The notes under the pieces are model-generated. The model had not been told where the DNA came from. It did no database searches and saw only the letters and a program-made list of their open reading frames with translations. A program made the position numbers and the translations under genes. Source: Xenophilus sp. AP218F (GTDB lineage: Bacteria; Pseudomonadota; Gammaproteobacteria; Burkholderiales; Chromobacteriaceae). From it: a stretch of 64,000 bases of DNA. Shown here piece after piece: positions 7,994 through 18,236 of this stretch. Where the stretch lies: positions 248,001 to 312,000 of the forward strand of contig NJIE01000008.1 in the NCBI GenBank assembly GCA_002213445.1, read 5' to 3'. The first letter of the stretch is position 1, and each line of letters begins with the position of its first letter.

Positions 7994-10675
7994 TTAAAAA
8001 TCGAGCGCTTGCTCGAATACCTGATTCCATAGCCGGACGCAGGCGCGGTAATGGCTTAGCAAGGCCTCGTCCACCTCGACCTGGGCGCTGGCGTTGAGAC
8101 GGGCGGCGTGTTGCAGCCGGCGGTAGTGGCGATAGGCGACGCGGGCGGCTTCGGCCAACTCGGGGTTTATCAGCCCGGCCTCCGCCGCCACCGCCAGCAG
8201 GGCGATGTTGCCGGTGTTGCCGGTGAACGCCGGCAGCGCGCCGGCATGGGCCAGGATCAGGTATTGAACGATAAACTCGATGTCTATGATGCCGCCACGC
8301 GCATTTTTCACATCCCAGGGATGGGGCGGGTGGCTGTCCAGCATGCGCTGGCGCATGGCCAGCACTTCGTCGCGCAGTTTGGCGGGATCCCGCTTGAGCG
8401 TGAGGATGCGGCGGCGCTCGGTTTCGAAGGCTGCGCCGATGGCCTCGTCGCCGGCGACGAAACGGGCGCGGGTCAGCGCCTGGTGCTCCCAGACCCAGGC
8501 CTGGTTTTCCTGGTAATGGCGGAAGGCGGAGAGCGAGCTGACCAAGAGGCCGCTGGCGCCGTTGGGGCGCAGTCGCAGGTCGATGTCGTAGAGCACGCCG
8601 GCGGCGGTGGCGCTGGTCAGCCAAGTGGAGAGCTTGCGCGCCAGCCGCGAGTACAGTTCGGACGCGTCCGGATGTTCGTCGTCGTAGAGGAAGATGATGT
8701 CGAGATCGGAGGCATAGCCCAGCTCCTTGCCGCCCAGCTTGCCGTAACCGATGACGGCGAAGCGCGGCGCGTCGGCGTGGCGGCTGGGGATGTCGAGCCA
8801 GGCGTGGCGGACGCTGGCGGCCAGCACCGCGTCGGCCAGCAGCGACAGCTGGTCGGACAGCGCCTCCAGCGTCCACATCCCGGCCAGATCCTGCGCCACC
8901 AGGCGGAAGGTTTGCGCGTGCTGGAAGTGGCGCAGCGCGTCCATCTTGGCCTCTACGTCGCCTTCGGCCTCGCAGAGCTGCGCCTCCAGCTGCGCCGCCA
9001 GCTGCGGCCAGTCCGGCGCGGCGTACAACACGCGCACGTCCAGCAACTCGTCCAGCAGGATGGGGTGGCGGGTCAGGTAGTTCGACACCCAGGCGCTGGA
9101 CGAGTACAGCGAGGCCAGTCTTTGCAGCGTCTGCGGGTACTCGGTGAGCAGGGCCAGGTAGGAAGCGCGGCGGCTGATCGCTTCCATCAGGCCGATGATG
9201 CGGTTGAGCGTGGCGTCCGGGTGGGCGTAGTGCGACGCCACCTCGATCAGCGGCGGCATCAGCGCGTCGAACTTCTTGCGGCCGCTGGCCGGCATCTGCT
9301 GGTAACGCTGGCTTTGCGCCAGGCCGCGCAGTTGGCGGGCCACGTCGTCCGGGTTTTCAAAGCCGAGCTTGGCCAGCGCCGGCGCGGCGTCCTGTTCCGC
9401 GATGTCCTGCCACAAGTCCGCCAGCGGGTGGCCGGGCGCGTCTTCGCTCGGCAGGATGAAGACTTGCTCGAAATGGCGGGTGACCTTGCGCCGCTGGCGG
9501 GTCAGCTCCTCGAAGAAATGCTCCCAGTCGGCGAAGCCCATGCTGGCGGCGATCTTGCCGCGGGCGTCGGCCTGTTGCGGCAGGGTTTGCGTTTGCTGGT
9601 CGTCCAGGTATTGCAGCCGGTGTTCCAGGTTGCGCAGGAAGGCGTAGGCCTGCTGCAACTGGGCCACCGCCTCCGGCTCCAGCAGCCGCAATTCTCCCAG
9701 CCGCGCCAGCGTGGCGCGCGTGCCGCGCAGTTGCAGGCTCTTGTCGCGGCCGCCGCGGATCAGCTGGAACACCTGGGCGATGAATTCCGCTTCGCGGATG
9801 CCGCCCGGCCCCAGCTTGATGTTGTCGGCCATGTCGCGGCGCGCCACTTCGCGGCGGATCTGGGCGTGCAGATCGCGCATCGCGCCGTAGGCGTTGTAGT
9901 CCAGGTATTTGCGATAGACGAAGGGGCGCACCAGGTCGTAGAGGCCGGCGGCGTCGCCGGTCAGCGCCTTGGCCTTGATCCAGGCGTAGCGCTCCCACTC
10001 GCGGCCCTGGGTCAGCAGGTAATTTTCCAGCGCGGCGAAGCTCATCGCCAGCGGGCCGGAGTCGCCGTAGGGGCGCAGGCGCATGTCGACGCGGAACACC
10101 TGGCCGTCGAAGGTGACGTCGTTGAGCAGGGCGATCAGCTTCTTGCCGACCTGGGTGAAGTACTCGTGATTGCTGATCTTGCGCGGGCCGTCGGTCTCGC
10201 CGCTTTCCGGATAGATGAAGATCAGGTCGATGTCCGAACTGGCGTTGAGTTCGCCGCCGCCAAGCTTGCCCATGCCGACCACGATCAACTGCTGCGGCTC
10301 GCCGCTGTCCTCGCCTATCGGCTGGCCGTATTGCGCCAGCGCGCGGCAGGCGCAGGGCAGGGCGGCGCGGATGGCGAACTCGGCCAGCTGGCTGACGGTG
10401 GCGACCACTTCGTCCAGATCGGCGAGGCCGTTCAGGTCGCGGCAGATCAATCTGGCCATCACCGACTGGCGCAGGCGGCGCAGGGCCGGCGCCAGCGCTT
10501 CCGGGGCGTCCAGCGCCTCCCAGTCGGCGTAGGCCTGCATTTGCGCCGCGGTGAAGGGCTGGCGGAGGCCGGCGGCCAGGCGCTCGCCTTCTTCCGGGCG
10601 GGCGCTCAACAGGCGGGACAGATAATGGGAAAACGCGCGGCTGCGGGCAATGGCAGCGGCCGTGTTTGCTGGCAT
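7994..10675 (-). CDS. glnE: Bifunctional glutamine synthetase adenylyltransferase/deadenylase
   Basis: 893 aa from the chosen ATG. The enzyme adenylylates and de-adenylylates glutamine synthetase in response to PII and glutamine. Two nucleotidyltransferase domains are visible: the first with VGMGKLGGGELNASSDIDLIF, the second with GYGKLGGKELGYASDLDIIFLY, each with the G-S/D-x-D-xD metal motif. The helical PII-binding domains lie after each. The ATG at 10675 is preferred because GGAG precedes it and it gives the normal N-terminus; an in-frame extension of 47 codons has no support. It is divergent from yhdP. Confidence 0.95.
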   Translation of the reverse strand: MPANTAAAIARSRAFSHYLSRLLSARPEEGERLAAGLRQPFTAAQMQAYADWEALDAPEALAPALRRLRQSVMARLICRDLNGLADLDEVVATVSQLAEFAIRAALPCACRALAQYGQPIGEDSGEPQQLIVVGMGKLGGGELNASSDIDLIFIYPESGETDGPRKISNHEYFTQVGKKLIALLNDVTFDGQVFRVDMRLRPYGDSGPLAMSFAALENYLLTQGREWERYAWIKAKALTGDAAGLYDLVRPFVYRKYLDYNAYGAMRDLHAQIRREVARRDMADNIKLGPGGIREAEFIAQVFQLIRGGRDKSLQLRGTRATLARLGELRLLEPEAVAQLQQAYAFLRNLEHRLQYLDDQQTQTLPQQADARGKIAASMGFADWEHFFEELTRQRRKVTRHFEQVFILPSEDAPGHPLADLWQDIAEQDAAPALAKLGFENPDDVARQLRGLAQSQRYQQMPASGRKKFDALMPPLIEVASHYAHPDATLNRIIGLMEAISRRASYLALLTEYPQTLQRLASLYSSSAWVSNYLTRHPILLDELLDVRVLYAAPDWPQLAAQLEAQLCEAEGDVEAKMDALRHFQHAQTFRLVAQDLAGMWTLEALSDQLSLLADAVLAASVRHAWLDIPSRHADAPRFAVIGYGKLGGKELGYASDLDIIFLYDDEHPDASELYSRLARKLSTWLTSATAAGVLYDIDLRLRPNGASGLLVSSLSAFRHYQENQAWVWEHQALTRARFVAGDEAIGAAFETERRRILTLKRDPAKLRDEVLAMRQRMLDSHPPHPWDVKNARGGIIDIEFIVQYLILAHAGALPAFTGNTGNIALLAVAAEAGLINPELAEAARVAYRHYRRLQHAARLNASAQVEVDEALLSHYRACVRLWNQVFEQALDF

Positions 10676-10791
10676 AATAGCTCCGTACGGCGTGGGGCGG
10701 GCCCGGCTTGCATGACATGCGATAGTCGTCGGCCGGCTGAGAGTCTGAATGGCGCGCGCAAGCCTGGAGTGCCGCGCGGCCGTTTTCCAAA

Positions 10792-13700
10792 TTGAATCAT
10801 TGTAACGGTTTGCCATCGTTGAAAAAGCCCTTGTCGCTGTTATCCCGCATTCGCGTGCTGCGCGCGCTCAAAGGCGCGCTGCTGGCCGCCGGGCTGCTGT
10901 TGGCCTTGACCCTGCTGCTGCTGATCGGCGGCTTTTGCTATTTCACCTTCTGGCTGTTGCCGCATCTGGATGACTTCCGCCCGGTGCTGGAGCGGCAGCT
11001 GAGCCAGTCGCTGGGCCGCAAGGTGCAGGTGAACGGCCTGTCCGGCCGCTGGTTGCAGGTGGCGCCGCAGTTCGACCTTCAAGGCATCTCCATCGCCAAT
11101 CCGCAGGACGGCCGGGCGCTGACGTTCCGCTCGGTGTCGGTGGTGCCGGCCTGGTCGTCGCTCCTGGCCTGGGAGCCCAGGCTGTCCAGCATCGTGATCA
11201 AGGGGCCGGAGGTGGAGCTGCGCCGCTCGCCGGCCAACATCATCTATCTCAACGGTTTCGATATTTCCAGCGGCCCCGCCGACAATTCCGCCGGCAACTG
11301 GCTGCTCCAGCAATCCTCGCTGCAGATCGACAACGCCAGGCTCAGTTGGCAAGACGAGCTGCTTGGCCTGCCGCGGCTGGATTTGCAACAAGGGCAGTTG
11401 AGCCTGGGGCGCGGCTTGCTGGGGCACAGGCTGAAGCTGTCCGGCGTGCCGGCCGCCACGCTGGGGCAGCGCTTCGAATTGAGCGCCAATTGGCGCGGCG
11501 ACGATATCGGCCAGTGGCAGGATTGGTCCGGTTCGGTCAAGGTGGCGCTCAACGGCGCGCGCGCCGGGGCGTGGTCGCGCTATATGCAGCAGCTGGGCTT
11601 TCTGCGCAGCGGCGAAGGCGACGGGGTCGTGGAGATGTCCTTCTCCGACGGCGCGGTGGATTCCCTGCTGGCCGACGTCAGCGTCCGCGACGCCGCCTAT
11701 ACCCCGCCCTCGGCCCAGGAACTGGAATTGCCGCGGCTGGAGGGCAAGCTGCAGCTGACGCGCCAGCGCGACGGCAGTTACCGCGTCAAGGCCGACCACC
11801 TGACCCTGGCCAGCGCCAGCGGCCTCGCCTTCGATCAGTCGTCGATTCAGGGCGAGTGGCAGCCGGGCGGCACCGGGCGCGGCGAACTGACGCTGGACAA
11901 CGTCAACGTCAATCACCTGTCGCCTTTCATTCACGCCCTGGGCGTGGACCGCAACCCGCTGTTCGCCCGTTTCTCGCCCAGCGGCGAGCTGCACGAGGTC
12001 ACCGTCGGCTGGGACGGCCCGCTGGAAGCGCCGCAGGCTTTTCACGTCCGCTCCCGTTTCAAGAATCTGGCCTGGCAGCCGTTTGACGGCCTGCCCGGCG
12101 TCTCCGGCGTGTCCGGCCGCATCGCCTTCAACCAGCAGGGCGGCCAGTTGCAGCTGGACAACGGCAAGTCCGGCGTGGTGTATCCGGCGGTGTTCGCCCA
12201 GCCGCTGGATTTCGACCGGCTGCAAGCCGCCGTGGACTGGAAGCGGAACAACGGCGCGCTCGATATCCAGCTCAAGGAGGTGAGCTTCGCCAACGCCGAC
12301 CTCAAGGGCCGCTTGCAGGGCAGTTACCGCCATGCCGGCAGCGGCTCGGGCAGCGTGAATCTGACCGCCAGCGTCGATCAGGTGGCGGCGCGGCGCGTGC
12401 CGGCCTATCTGCCGCACCAGGTGGGCGAGCAGACCATGGTCTGGCTGAAAGAAGCATTGCAGGATGGCATGGCAAGCAAGGTATCGATGGCATTGCGCGG
12501 CGAACTGGACGCCTTTCCCTTCGTCGGCGGCGAAGGCGGCGAATTCCTGGTGGAAGCCGACGTGTCCAAGGCCAGGCTGCTGTACCAGAAAGGCTGGCCG
12601 ACGATAGACGATATCGACGCCAGGCTGCGCTTCCACAATGAAAAGGTGGAAGTGATCGGGCGACAGGCCAGCACGCTCGGCGTGCCGCTCAAGGACGTCA
12701 GGGTGACGATAGACAACCTCGCCGCCGACGTGCCCTGGCTGCATATCGACGGCGGCGCCGACGATCAATTGCAAAAGATGCTGGCCTTCACCACCCGGAG
12801 CCCGGTGGACGGCTGGCTGGGCGGCTTCACCGGCGGCCTCAAGGGCGAAGGCAAGGCCGGCCTAAAGCTCAAGCTGGCCATTCCGCTGGCGGGAACGGAG
12901 GACGTCAAGGTGCGCGGGGACATCAAGCTGGCGGGCAACCGGCTGGCGTTCAGCCGCTTGCCCTTGCCGCCGCTGGAGGCGATACACGGCGCGCTGACCT
13001 TTACCGAGCGAGGCGTGGACAGCAAGGGGCTCAACTTGCGCGCCTTCGGCGGCCCGTTCCGACTGGAAGCCCACACCGGCGCGGACAAGCGCATGCGTTT
13101 TGTCGCAAGCGGCGAGGCCGACAGCCGCGAGGCCTTGCGGCAATACCTGCCGCCGCTCGCGCCGCTGCTGGAGGGGCGTTCCCGTTATCAGGCCAGCTTC
13201 GTGGTGCGCGACGGCCTGGAGAGCCTGCAGGTCGGTTCCGATCTGCAAGGCACGCGGCTGAACGCGCCGGCGCCGCTGGCCAAGGCGGCGGCCGACAAAC
13301 TGCCCTTGCAGCTGCAACTGCGGCCCGCGTCCGGACGCGGCGACAGCGCCGGCTTGCGGCTGGATTTCTCGCTGGACGGTCAATTGGCTGGTCGTTTGCG
13401 GCTGAGCGACGACGGCGGCCTGCAGGCCGGGGCGATCGGTCTGGGCCGCTCGCCGGGGGACGCGCCGCGCGCCGGCCTGGCGGTGCGCTTGCGCCAGCCC
13501 AGAATTGCGCTGGAAGAATGGCTGAGCGCGCTCTCCGGCTTGGGCGGGGCGGCCGACGCCGGCGGCGCGGACTTCCCCCTGCTGCTGGAGCTGGAAACGC
13601 CGCTCTTCAGCGCCTACGGCATGGAGCTGCATCAACTGAGCGCCAAAATCGGCAACCAGCCGCCTTCCACGCTGTGGGACATGACAGTGAGATCGCGCGA

Positions 13701-14682
13701 AATGAGCGGCGAGGCCAGCTATCAGACGGCCGGCCACGGCATGCTGCAGGCCAATCTCAGCCGTCTAGCCTTGAACTGGCCGCAGCGCAACGCGGCCGCC
13801 GGCGCGCCTCAAGCTGCCGCCGGCGCGGGCAGCAACAACCCGCAAAAGCTGCCGCCGCTCAAGGTGAAGATCGGCGAATTGCTGCTGCAGGGGCGGACCA
13901 TCGGCAAGGTGGAGATGGACGCGCGCCGCGAAGGGTCGCTCTGGACGCTGGACCCCTTGAGGTTGACCACGGCGGAAAGCAGCTTGCAGGCTTCGGTGCG
14001 GGTGGACGATCAGGGCGCGGGCAGCGTCGATACCCGCTTCACCCTGCAAACCGGCAACGCCGGACAACTGCTGGGCCGCTTTGGCCTGGACAAGGTGTTC
14101 AACAACGGCCAGGGCACGCTGTCCGGCCAGCTGGGCTGGCCTGGCGGGCTGGGCGATCTGGACGGCGCGAGGATGTCCGGCCAATTGGCGCTAGACTTCA
14201 AGAACGGCCGCTTCGCCCAGATCGATCCGGGCGTGGCGCGGCTGCTGGGCGTGCTCAGCCTGCAATCGCTGCCGCGCCGCATCCGGCTGGATTTCACCGA
14301 TGTATTCAGCCAGGGCTTCGCCTTTGATACCCTGAAGGGAGAAGCCGCGGCGCGCAACGGCGTGTTCGCCTCCCGCAAGGTGGAGATGAAAAGCCCGGCG
14401 GCGGAGGTGGCCATCAGCGGCGAGGTGAACCTGGCCAAGGAAACGCAGACGCTGGCCGTGCACGTCACGCCGCATCTGGCGGAGAGCGTGGCGCTGGCGG
14501 CCGGCGCGGCCTTGCTCAACCCGGTGGTGGGCATCGCCACGCTGGCCGCGCAAAAAGTATTGCAAGACCCGGTCGGCAAGATCCTGTCGGTGGATTACGC
14601 CGTCACCGGTTCCCTGAAAGACCCGCAAGTGGTGCGCACCAATATCGGGCCTCAGGTCAACCTCAAGGGGAGCAAACCGTGA
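10792..14682 (+). CDS. yhdP: YhdP family AsmA-like envelope protein
   Basis: 1296 aa. An N-terminal membrane anchor at about residues 28-55 (LLAAGLLLALTLLLLIGGF) is followed by a very long repeat-rich beta-strand region and a C-terminal AsmA2-like domain. The size, the anchor and the end (QVNLKG) fit the YhdP/TIGR02099 group. In Escherichia coli, YhdP bridges the periplasm and helps move phospholipid to the outer membrane. The start is uncertain: only TTG codons at 10792, 10810 and 10819 and a GTG at 10853 precede the anchor, and none has a clear ribosome site. The stop overlaps the nitrilase GTG start (GTGA), so the next gene is coupled. Confidence 0.85.
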   Translation: MNHCNGLPSLKKPLSLLSRIRVLRALKGALLAAGLLLALTLLLLIGGFCYFTFWLLPHLDDFRPVLERQLSQSLGRKVQVNGLSGRWLQVAPQFDLQGISIANPQDGRALTFRSVSVVPAWSSLLAWEPRLSSIVIKGPEVELRRSPANIIYLNGFDISSGPADNSAGNWLLQQSSLQIDNARLSWQDELLGLPRLDLQQGQLSLGRGLLGHRLKLSGVPAATLGQRFELSANWRGDDIGQWQDWSGSVKVALNGARAGAWSRYMQQLGFLRSGEGDGVVEMSFSDGAVDSLLADVSVRDAAYTPPSAQELELPRLEGKLQLTRQRDGSYRVKADHLTLASASGLAFDQSSIQGEWQPGGTGRGELTLDNVNVNHLSPFIHALGVDRNPLFARFSPSGELHEVTVGWDGPLEAPQAFHVRSRFKNLAWQPFDGLPGVSGVSGRIAFNQQGGQLQLDNGKSGVVYPAVFAQPLDFDRLQAAVDWKRNNGALDIQLKEVSFANADLKGRLQGSYRHAGSGSGSVNLTASVDQVAARRVPAYLPHQVGEQTMVWLKEALQDGMASKVSMALRGELDAFPFVGGEGGEFLVEADVSKARLLYQKGWPTIDDIDARLRFHNEKVEVIGRQASTLGVPLKDVRVTIDNLAADVPWLHIDGGADDQLQKMLAFTTRSPVDGWLGGFTGGLKGEGKAGLKLKLAIPLAGTEDVKVRGDIKLAGNRLAFSRLPLPPLEAIHGALTFTERGVDSKGLNLRAFGGPFRLEAHTGADKRMRFVASGEADSREALRQYLPPLAPLLEGRSRYQASFVVRDGLESLQVGSDLQGTRLNAPAPLAKAAADKLPLQLQLRPASGRGDSAGLRLDFSLDGQLAGRLRLSDDGGLQAGAIGLGRSPGDAPRAGLAVRLRQPRIALEEWLSALSGLGGAADAGGADFPLLLELETPLFSAYGMELHQLSAKIGNQPPSTLWDMTVRSREMSGEASYQTAGHGMLQANLSRLALNWPQRNAAAGAPQAAAGAGSNNPQKLPPLKVKIGELLLQGRTIGKVEMDARREGSLWTLDPLRLTTAESSLQASVRVDDQGAGSVDTRFTLQTGNAGQLLGRFGLDKVFNNGQGTLSGQLGWPGGLGDLDGARMSGQLALDFKNGRFAQIDPGVARLLGVLSLQSLPRRIRLDFTDVFSQGFAFDTLKGEAAARNGVFASRKVEMKSPAAEVAISGEVNLAKETQTLAVHVTPHLAESVALAAGAALLNPVVGIATLAAQKVLQDPVGKILSVDYAVTGSLKDPQVVRTNIGPQVNLKGSKP

Positions 14683-15488
14683 AGCAGACATTCCTGGCGG
14701 CGGCGGTGCAGATGGTGTCCGGCGTCGACGTCGCCGCCAATCTCGATCGCGCCGCCCAGCATGTGGCGGACGCCGCCGCGCGCGGCGCCAAACTGGTGGC
14801 GCTGCCCGAGTACTTCTGCCTGATGGGCGAGCGGGAAACCGACAAGGTGGCCCTGGCCGAGCCCTTCGGCGACGGCCCGCTGCAACGGCGGCTGGCGGAC
14901 ATGGCGCAGGAGCACGGCGTGTGGCTGCTGGCCGGCACCGTGCCGCTGCTAAGCCCGGAGCCCGGCAAGGTGTTGAACAGCAGCCTGTTGTTCGGCCCGG
15001 ATGGGCAGGTGGCGGCGCGCTACGACAAGATTCACCTGTTCGGCTTTAGCGGCGAAAACGAAAGCTATTGCGAATCCAACACCATCCACCCGGGGGCGAC
15101 GCCGACGAAGGCCGATCTTGGCTTTTCCGAACTGGCCTTCGGCATCTGCTACGATTTGCGCTTTCCCGAGTTGTTTCGCCAGTTGTCGCCGTTTGACCTG
15201 CTGATCCTGCCGGCCGCGTTCACCGCCACTACCGGCCAGGCGCACTGGGAGCCGCTGCTGCGGGCTCGCGCCATCGAAAACCAATGCTATGTGCTGGCGG
15301 CCGCCCAGGGCGGCCGGCACGAGAACGGCCGGCACACTCACGGCCACTCCTTGATCATCGACCCCTGGGGCCGAATCCTGGCGGAACTCGACCAGGGCGA
15401 GGGCGTGATCCTCGCCGCAATCGACCCCGATCTGATCCAATCGGTACGCAGCCGCCTGCCGGCGCTGGCGCATCGCGTACTCAGCTGA
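14679..15488 (+). CDS. Carbon-nitrogen hydrolase (Nit1/deaminated glutathione amidase-like)
   Basis: 269 aa nitrilase-superfamily amidase. The catalytic Glu44 (LPEYF), Lys117 (YDKIHLF) and Cys157 (GICYDLRFPEL) are all present. FPEL after the Cys and the FxFSGENESYCES loop fit the Nit1/NitFhit and YbeM branch, which hydrolyses deaminated glutathione as a repair reaction. The precise substrate is inferred from family only. The GTG start at 14679 overlaps the yhdP stop and has AAGGGGAG upstream. yhdP-nit-tldD order is common in betaproteobacteria, but a functional link is not known. Confidence 0.85.
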   Translation: MKQTFLAAAVQMVSGVDVAANLDRAAQHVADAAARGAKLVALPEYFCLMGERETDKVALAEPFGDGPLQRRLADMAQEHGVWLLAGTVPLLSPEPGKVLNSSLLFGPDGQVAARYDKIHLFGFSGENESYCESNTIHPGATPTKADLGFSELAFGICYDLRFPELFRQLSPFDLLILPAAFTATTGQAHWEPLLRARAIENQCYVLAAAQGGRHENGRHTHGHSLIIDPWGRILAELDQGEGVILAAIDPDLIQSVRSRLPALAHRVLS

Positions 15489-15499
15489 AAGAACAAGAC

Positions 15500-16942
15500 A
15501 TGCAAAATGCTTTTCCCGTCGCGCAAGACCTGTTGCTGACCCCGTACGGCCTGGACGAGGCGGCCATCGAGAAGACGCTGGCGCGCATGCGCCATCACGC
15601 TATCGATTACGCCGACCTTTACTTCCAGTACACCCGCAACGAGGGCTGGCATCTGGAAGAAGGCATCGTCAAATCCGGCAGCTTCAGCATCGACCAGGGC
15701 GTCGGCGTGCGCGCGGTGGCCGGCGACAAGACCGCCTTCGCCTACTCGGACGCCATCAGCCTGGAGGCGTTGACCCGCGCCGCCGACGCGGTGCGCGCCA
15801 TCGGCCAGACGGGCGGCGACGGCAGCGTCGGCCCGGCCCGGGTCAACAAGGCCAAGGTGCTGTACCCGGCCATCGACCCCTGCCACAGCATGGAGGCCGC
15901 CGCCAAGGTGGCGCTGCTGGAACGCATTGAAAAACTGGGCAAGGCGATGGACCCGCGCGTGATCCAGGTGATGGCTGGCATGTCCACCGAATACGACGTG
16001 GTTTACGTCGCCCGCCACGACGGCGTGCGCGCCGCCGACGTGCGCCCGCTGACGCGGGTGTCGGTGTCGGTGATCGCCGAGCAGAACGGCCGTCGCGAGC
16101 AGGGCGCGAGCGGCGGCGGCGGGCGTTTCGACCTGACCTACTTCAGCGACGAGATGGTGGAGCGTTACGTGCGCCAGGCGGTGGACCAGGCCCTGACCAA
16201 TCTGGAATCGCGACCGGCCCCGGCCGGGCAGATGACGGTGGTGCTGGGCTCGGGCTGGCCGGGCGTGCTGCTGCACGAAGCCATCGGCCACGGTCTGGAA
16301 GGCGACTTCAACCGCAAGGGCACTTCGGCCTTCTCCGGCAAGGTGGGCCAGCGTGTGGCGGCCAAGGGCGTCACCGTGGTGGACGACGGCGTGATGGACG
16401 GCCGCCGCGGCTCGCTGGCCATCGACGACGAGGGCAACCCCACCCAGCGCACCATGCTGATCGAAGACGGCATTCTCAAGGGCTATATGCAGGACGCGAT
16501 GAACGCCCGGCTGATGCAGGTGGCGCCCACCGGCAACGGCCGCCGCGAGTCCTACGCCAGCATCCCGATGCCGCGCATGACCAACACCTATATGCTGGCA
16601 GGCCGGCACGATCCGCAGGAAATCATCGCCTCGGTCAAGGACGGCCTGTACGCGGTGAATTTCGGCGGCGGCCAGGTGGACATCACCAGCGGCAAGTTCG
16701 TGTTCTCGGCGTCGGAAGCCTGGCGCATCGAAGACGGCAAGCTGACCTACCCGGTCAAGGGCGCGACGCTGATCGGCAACGGCCCGGACGTGCTGGGTTA
16801 CGTCTCCATGATCGGCAACGATCTGGCGCTGGATCAGGGCGTCGGCGTTTGCGGCAAGGAAGGCCAGAGCGTGCCGGTGGGCGTGGGCCAGCCGACCTTG
16901 CGCATCGACGGCGGCCTGACCGTGGGCGGCACCGGAGGCTGA
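15500..16942 (+). CDS. tldD: Metalloprotease TldD
   Basis: 480 aa, the usual length. TldD forms a heterodimer with TldE/PmbA and degrades unfolded or leader peptides, for example in microcin maturation and CcdA turnover. The zinc-binding motif HEAIGHGLEGD (HExxxH) lies in the middle of the protein, after the LGSGWPGVLLHEAIGHG loop. The partner gene pmbA is not in the window. The ATG at 15500 is chosen as the family start (MQNAFPVAQDLLL). An in-frame extension upstream overlaps the nitrilase gene and is rejected. A GC hairpin terminator follows at 16968-16996. Confidence 0.95.
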   Translation: MQNAFPVAQDLLLTPYGLDEAAIEKTLARMRHHAIDYADLYFQYTRNEGWHLEEGIVKSGSFSIDQGVGVRAVAGDKTAFAYSDAISLEALTRAADAVRAIGQTGGDGSVGPARVNKAKVLYPAIDPCHSMEAAAKVALLERIEKLGKAMDPRVIQVMAGMSTEYDVVYVARHDGVRAADVRPLTRVSVSVIAEQNGRREQGASGGGGRFDLTYFSDEMVERYVRQAVDQALTNLESRPAPAGQMTVVLGSGWPGVLLHEAIGHGLEGDFNRKGTSAFSGKVGQRVAAKGVTVVDDGVMDGRRGSLAIDDEGNPTQRTMLIEDGILKGYMQDAMNARLMQVAPTGNGRRESYASIPMPRMTNTYMLAGRHDPQEIIASVKDGLYAVNFGGGQVDITSGKFVFSASEAWRIEDGKLTYPVKGATLIGNGPDVLGYVSMIGNDLALDQGVGVCGKEGQSVPVGVGQPTLRIDGGLTVGGTGG

Positions 16943-16967
16943 TCGTCCGCGGGCGGGCAGGCATGTA

Positions 16968-16996
16968 GGGCCGCGTTGGGAAGCGCGGCCCTTTTT
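16968..16996 (+). terminator. tldD terminator
   Basis: Arms GGGCCGCG (16968-16975) and CGCGGCCC (16984-16991) enclose an 8-nt loop, followed by TTTTT at 16992-16996. The T-run ends right before the stop codon of the convergent HPP gene. Confidence 0.88.
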
Positions 16997-16997
16997 C

Positions 16998-18122
16998 CTA
17001 TGCGGCTGCCTGCCTGAACAAGGCGGCGATCAGATCGGATTGCGTGATCATGCCCTGCAGGCGGCCATCCTCGTTCACCACCGGCATGTGGTGCAGCCCG
17101 CCGTCTGAAAAGGCCAGGGCCAGCTCGGCGATGGATTGCTCCTGACGCAAGCTGCGCGCCGGATGGCTCATGATCTTTTCCACTTGCTCGTCCATGGCGC
17201 GCCTGGCGGGCCAGTCCTGGTCGCGCGGCAGAAAGAAGTCGTGCAGCGAAACCATGCCTTGCAACCGGCTCTCCGCATCCACCACCGGCAGCGCCTTGAT
17301 CTTGTGGTGGCGCAGCTTGTGCCAGGCCTCCTGCAGACTGGCGTCGGCGGCGATGGTCACGATATCGCGCGACATGATGTCGGCGCAGCGGATGGCGCCG
17401 AAGCGCCGCTTCTGCGCCTGCCGCTCCGCGGCGGCGAACAGCGCGGCCAGATCCTCCTCGTTGATGTCCAGCACCTCGCCATAATCGCTCAGCGCCTGGC
17501 GCAGGTCCTGCTGGTTGAAGGCGCGTCGCTCGCTGGGCATCGGGTCGGAGGTGTGGTGGCTGTTGGCCGTTTCGTGCGGCTGGTGCGGATAGCGCCGCCT
17601 GAGCGCGTTGTTGAACAGCAGGGCGCAGGCGAGCAGAAGCAGGGAGTTGCCGAGCACCGGCCACCAGACGAACTGGTAACCCAGGGCGCGGATGGCCGGG
17701 CCGCCCAGCGCCGCGGTGACGGCCACCGCGCCGCCCGGCGGGTGCAGGCAGCGCAGGGCGAACATGGCGGCGATGGCCAGCGAGCCGGCCAGCCCGGCGG
17801 CCAGGGCGGGGTCGGGGATCATCCTGGCGCAGCTCACCCCGATCAGGGCCGAGACCAGATTGCCGGCCAGGATCGACCAGGGCTGGGCGAGCGGGCTGGA
17901 CGGCACGGCGAACAGCAGCACGGCCGAAGCGCCCATGGGCGCGATCAGCCAAGGGCTGTTCTCGCCCAGCGCGGCGCGGCTGATCAGGGCGGTGAGCAGC
18001 AGGCCAAGCCCGGCGCCGAGCGCGCCCAGCGCCTGCTCGCGAGGCCCGGCCAGGAGGGGCATTGGCAGAAAACCGCGCAGCCAGGGAAGGCGGCGAGCGA
18101 GAAGAACGGGGAATGGCGTCAT
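16998..18122 (-). CDS. HPP family membrane protein with tandem CBS domains
   Basis: 374 aa. The N-terminal half has about four to five membrane spans of the HPP family, with the signature CLHPPGGAVAV. The C-terminal half has two CBS domains (around residues 245-300 and 315-370), ending with NEDGRLQGMITQSDLIAALF. HPP proteins are integral membrane proteins; some are nitrite transporters in plants, and CBS fusions suggest control by adenine nucleotides. The transported substrate is unknown. It converges on tldD. Confidence 0.88.
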   Translation of the reverse strand: MTPFPVLLARRLPWLRGFLPMPLLAGPREQALGALGAGLGLLLTALISRAALGENSPWLIAPMGASAVLLFAVPSSPLAQPWSILAGNLVSALIGVSCARMIPDPALAAGLAGSLAIAAMFALRCLHPPGGAVAVTAALGGPAIRALGYQFVWWPVLGNSLLLLACALLFNNALRRRYPHQPHETANSHHTSDPMPSERRAFNQQDLRQALSDYGEVLDINEEDLAALFAAAERQAQKRRFGAIRCADIMSRDIVTIAADASLQEAWHKLRHHKIKALPVVDAESRLQGMVSLHDFFLPRDQDWPARRAMDEQVEKIMSHPARSLRQEQSIAELALAFSDGGLHHMPVVNEDGRLQGMITQSDLIAALFRQAAA

Positions 18123-18133
18123 GATATCGGCGT

Positions 18134-18180
18134 AAAAATGGCGTTCGCCGATTGTATCGCATCGCGATACGGCGAACGCC
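18134..18180 (-). terminator. Terminator of the aminopeptidase P gene
   Basis: A long two-part hairpin has outer arms GGCGTTCGCCG (18140-18150) and CGGCGAACGCC (18170-18180), with inner arms GTATCGC/GCGATAC. On the minus strand it is followed by ATTTTTA. It lies 56 bp after the stop codon at 18237. Confidence 0.8.
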
Positions 18181-18236
18181 GCTTTCGCGCCGAAGAGCTC
18201 GCCCGGCTGCGCGCCCGCGTCGGCCGCGGGCGTCGT

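Noticed and set aside
8108-10795. A very long open frame antisense to glnE
   Set aside because: It lies on the opposite strand of a convincing glnE. High third-position GC keeps antisense frames open in this DNA, and the translation has no known motif.
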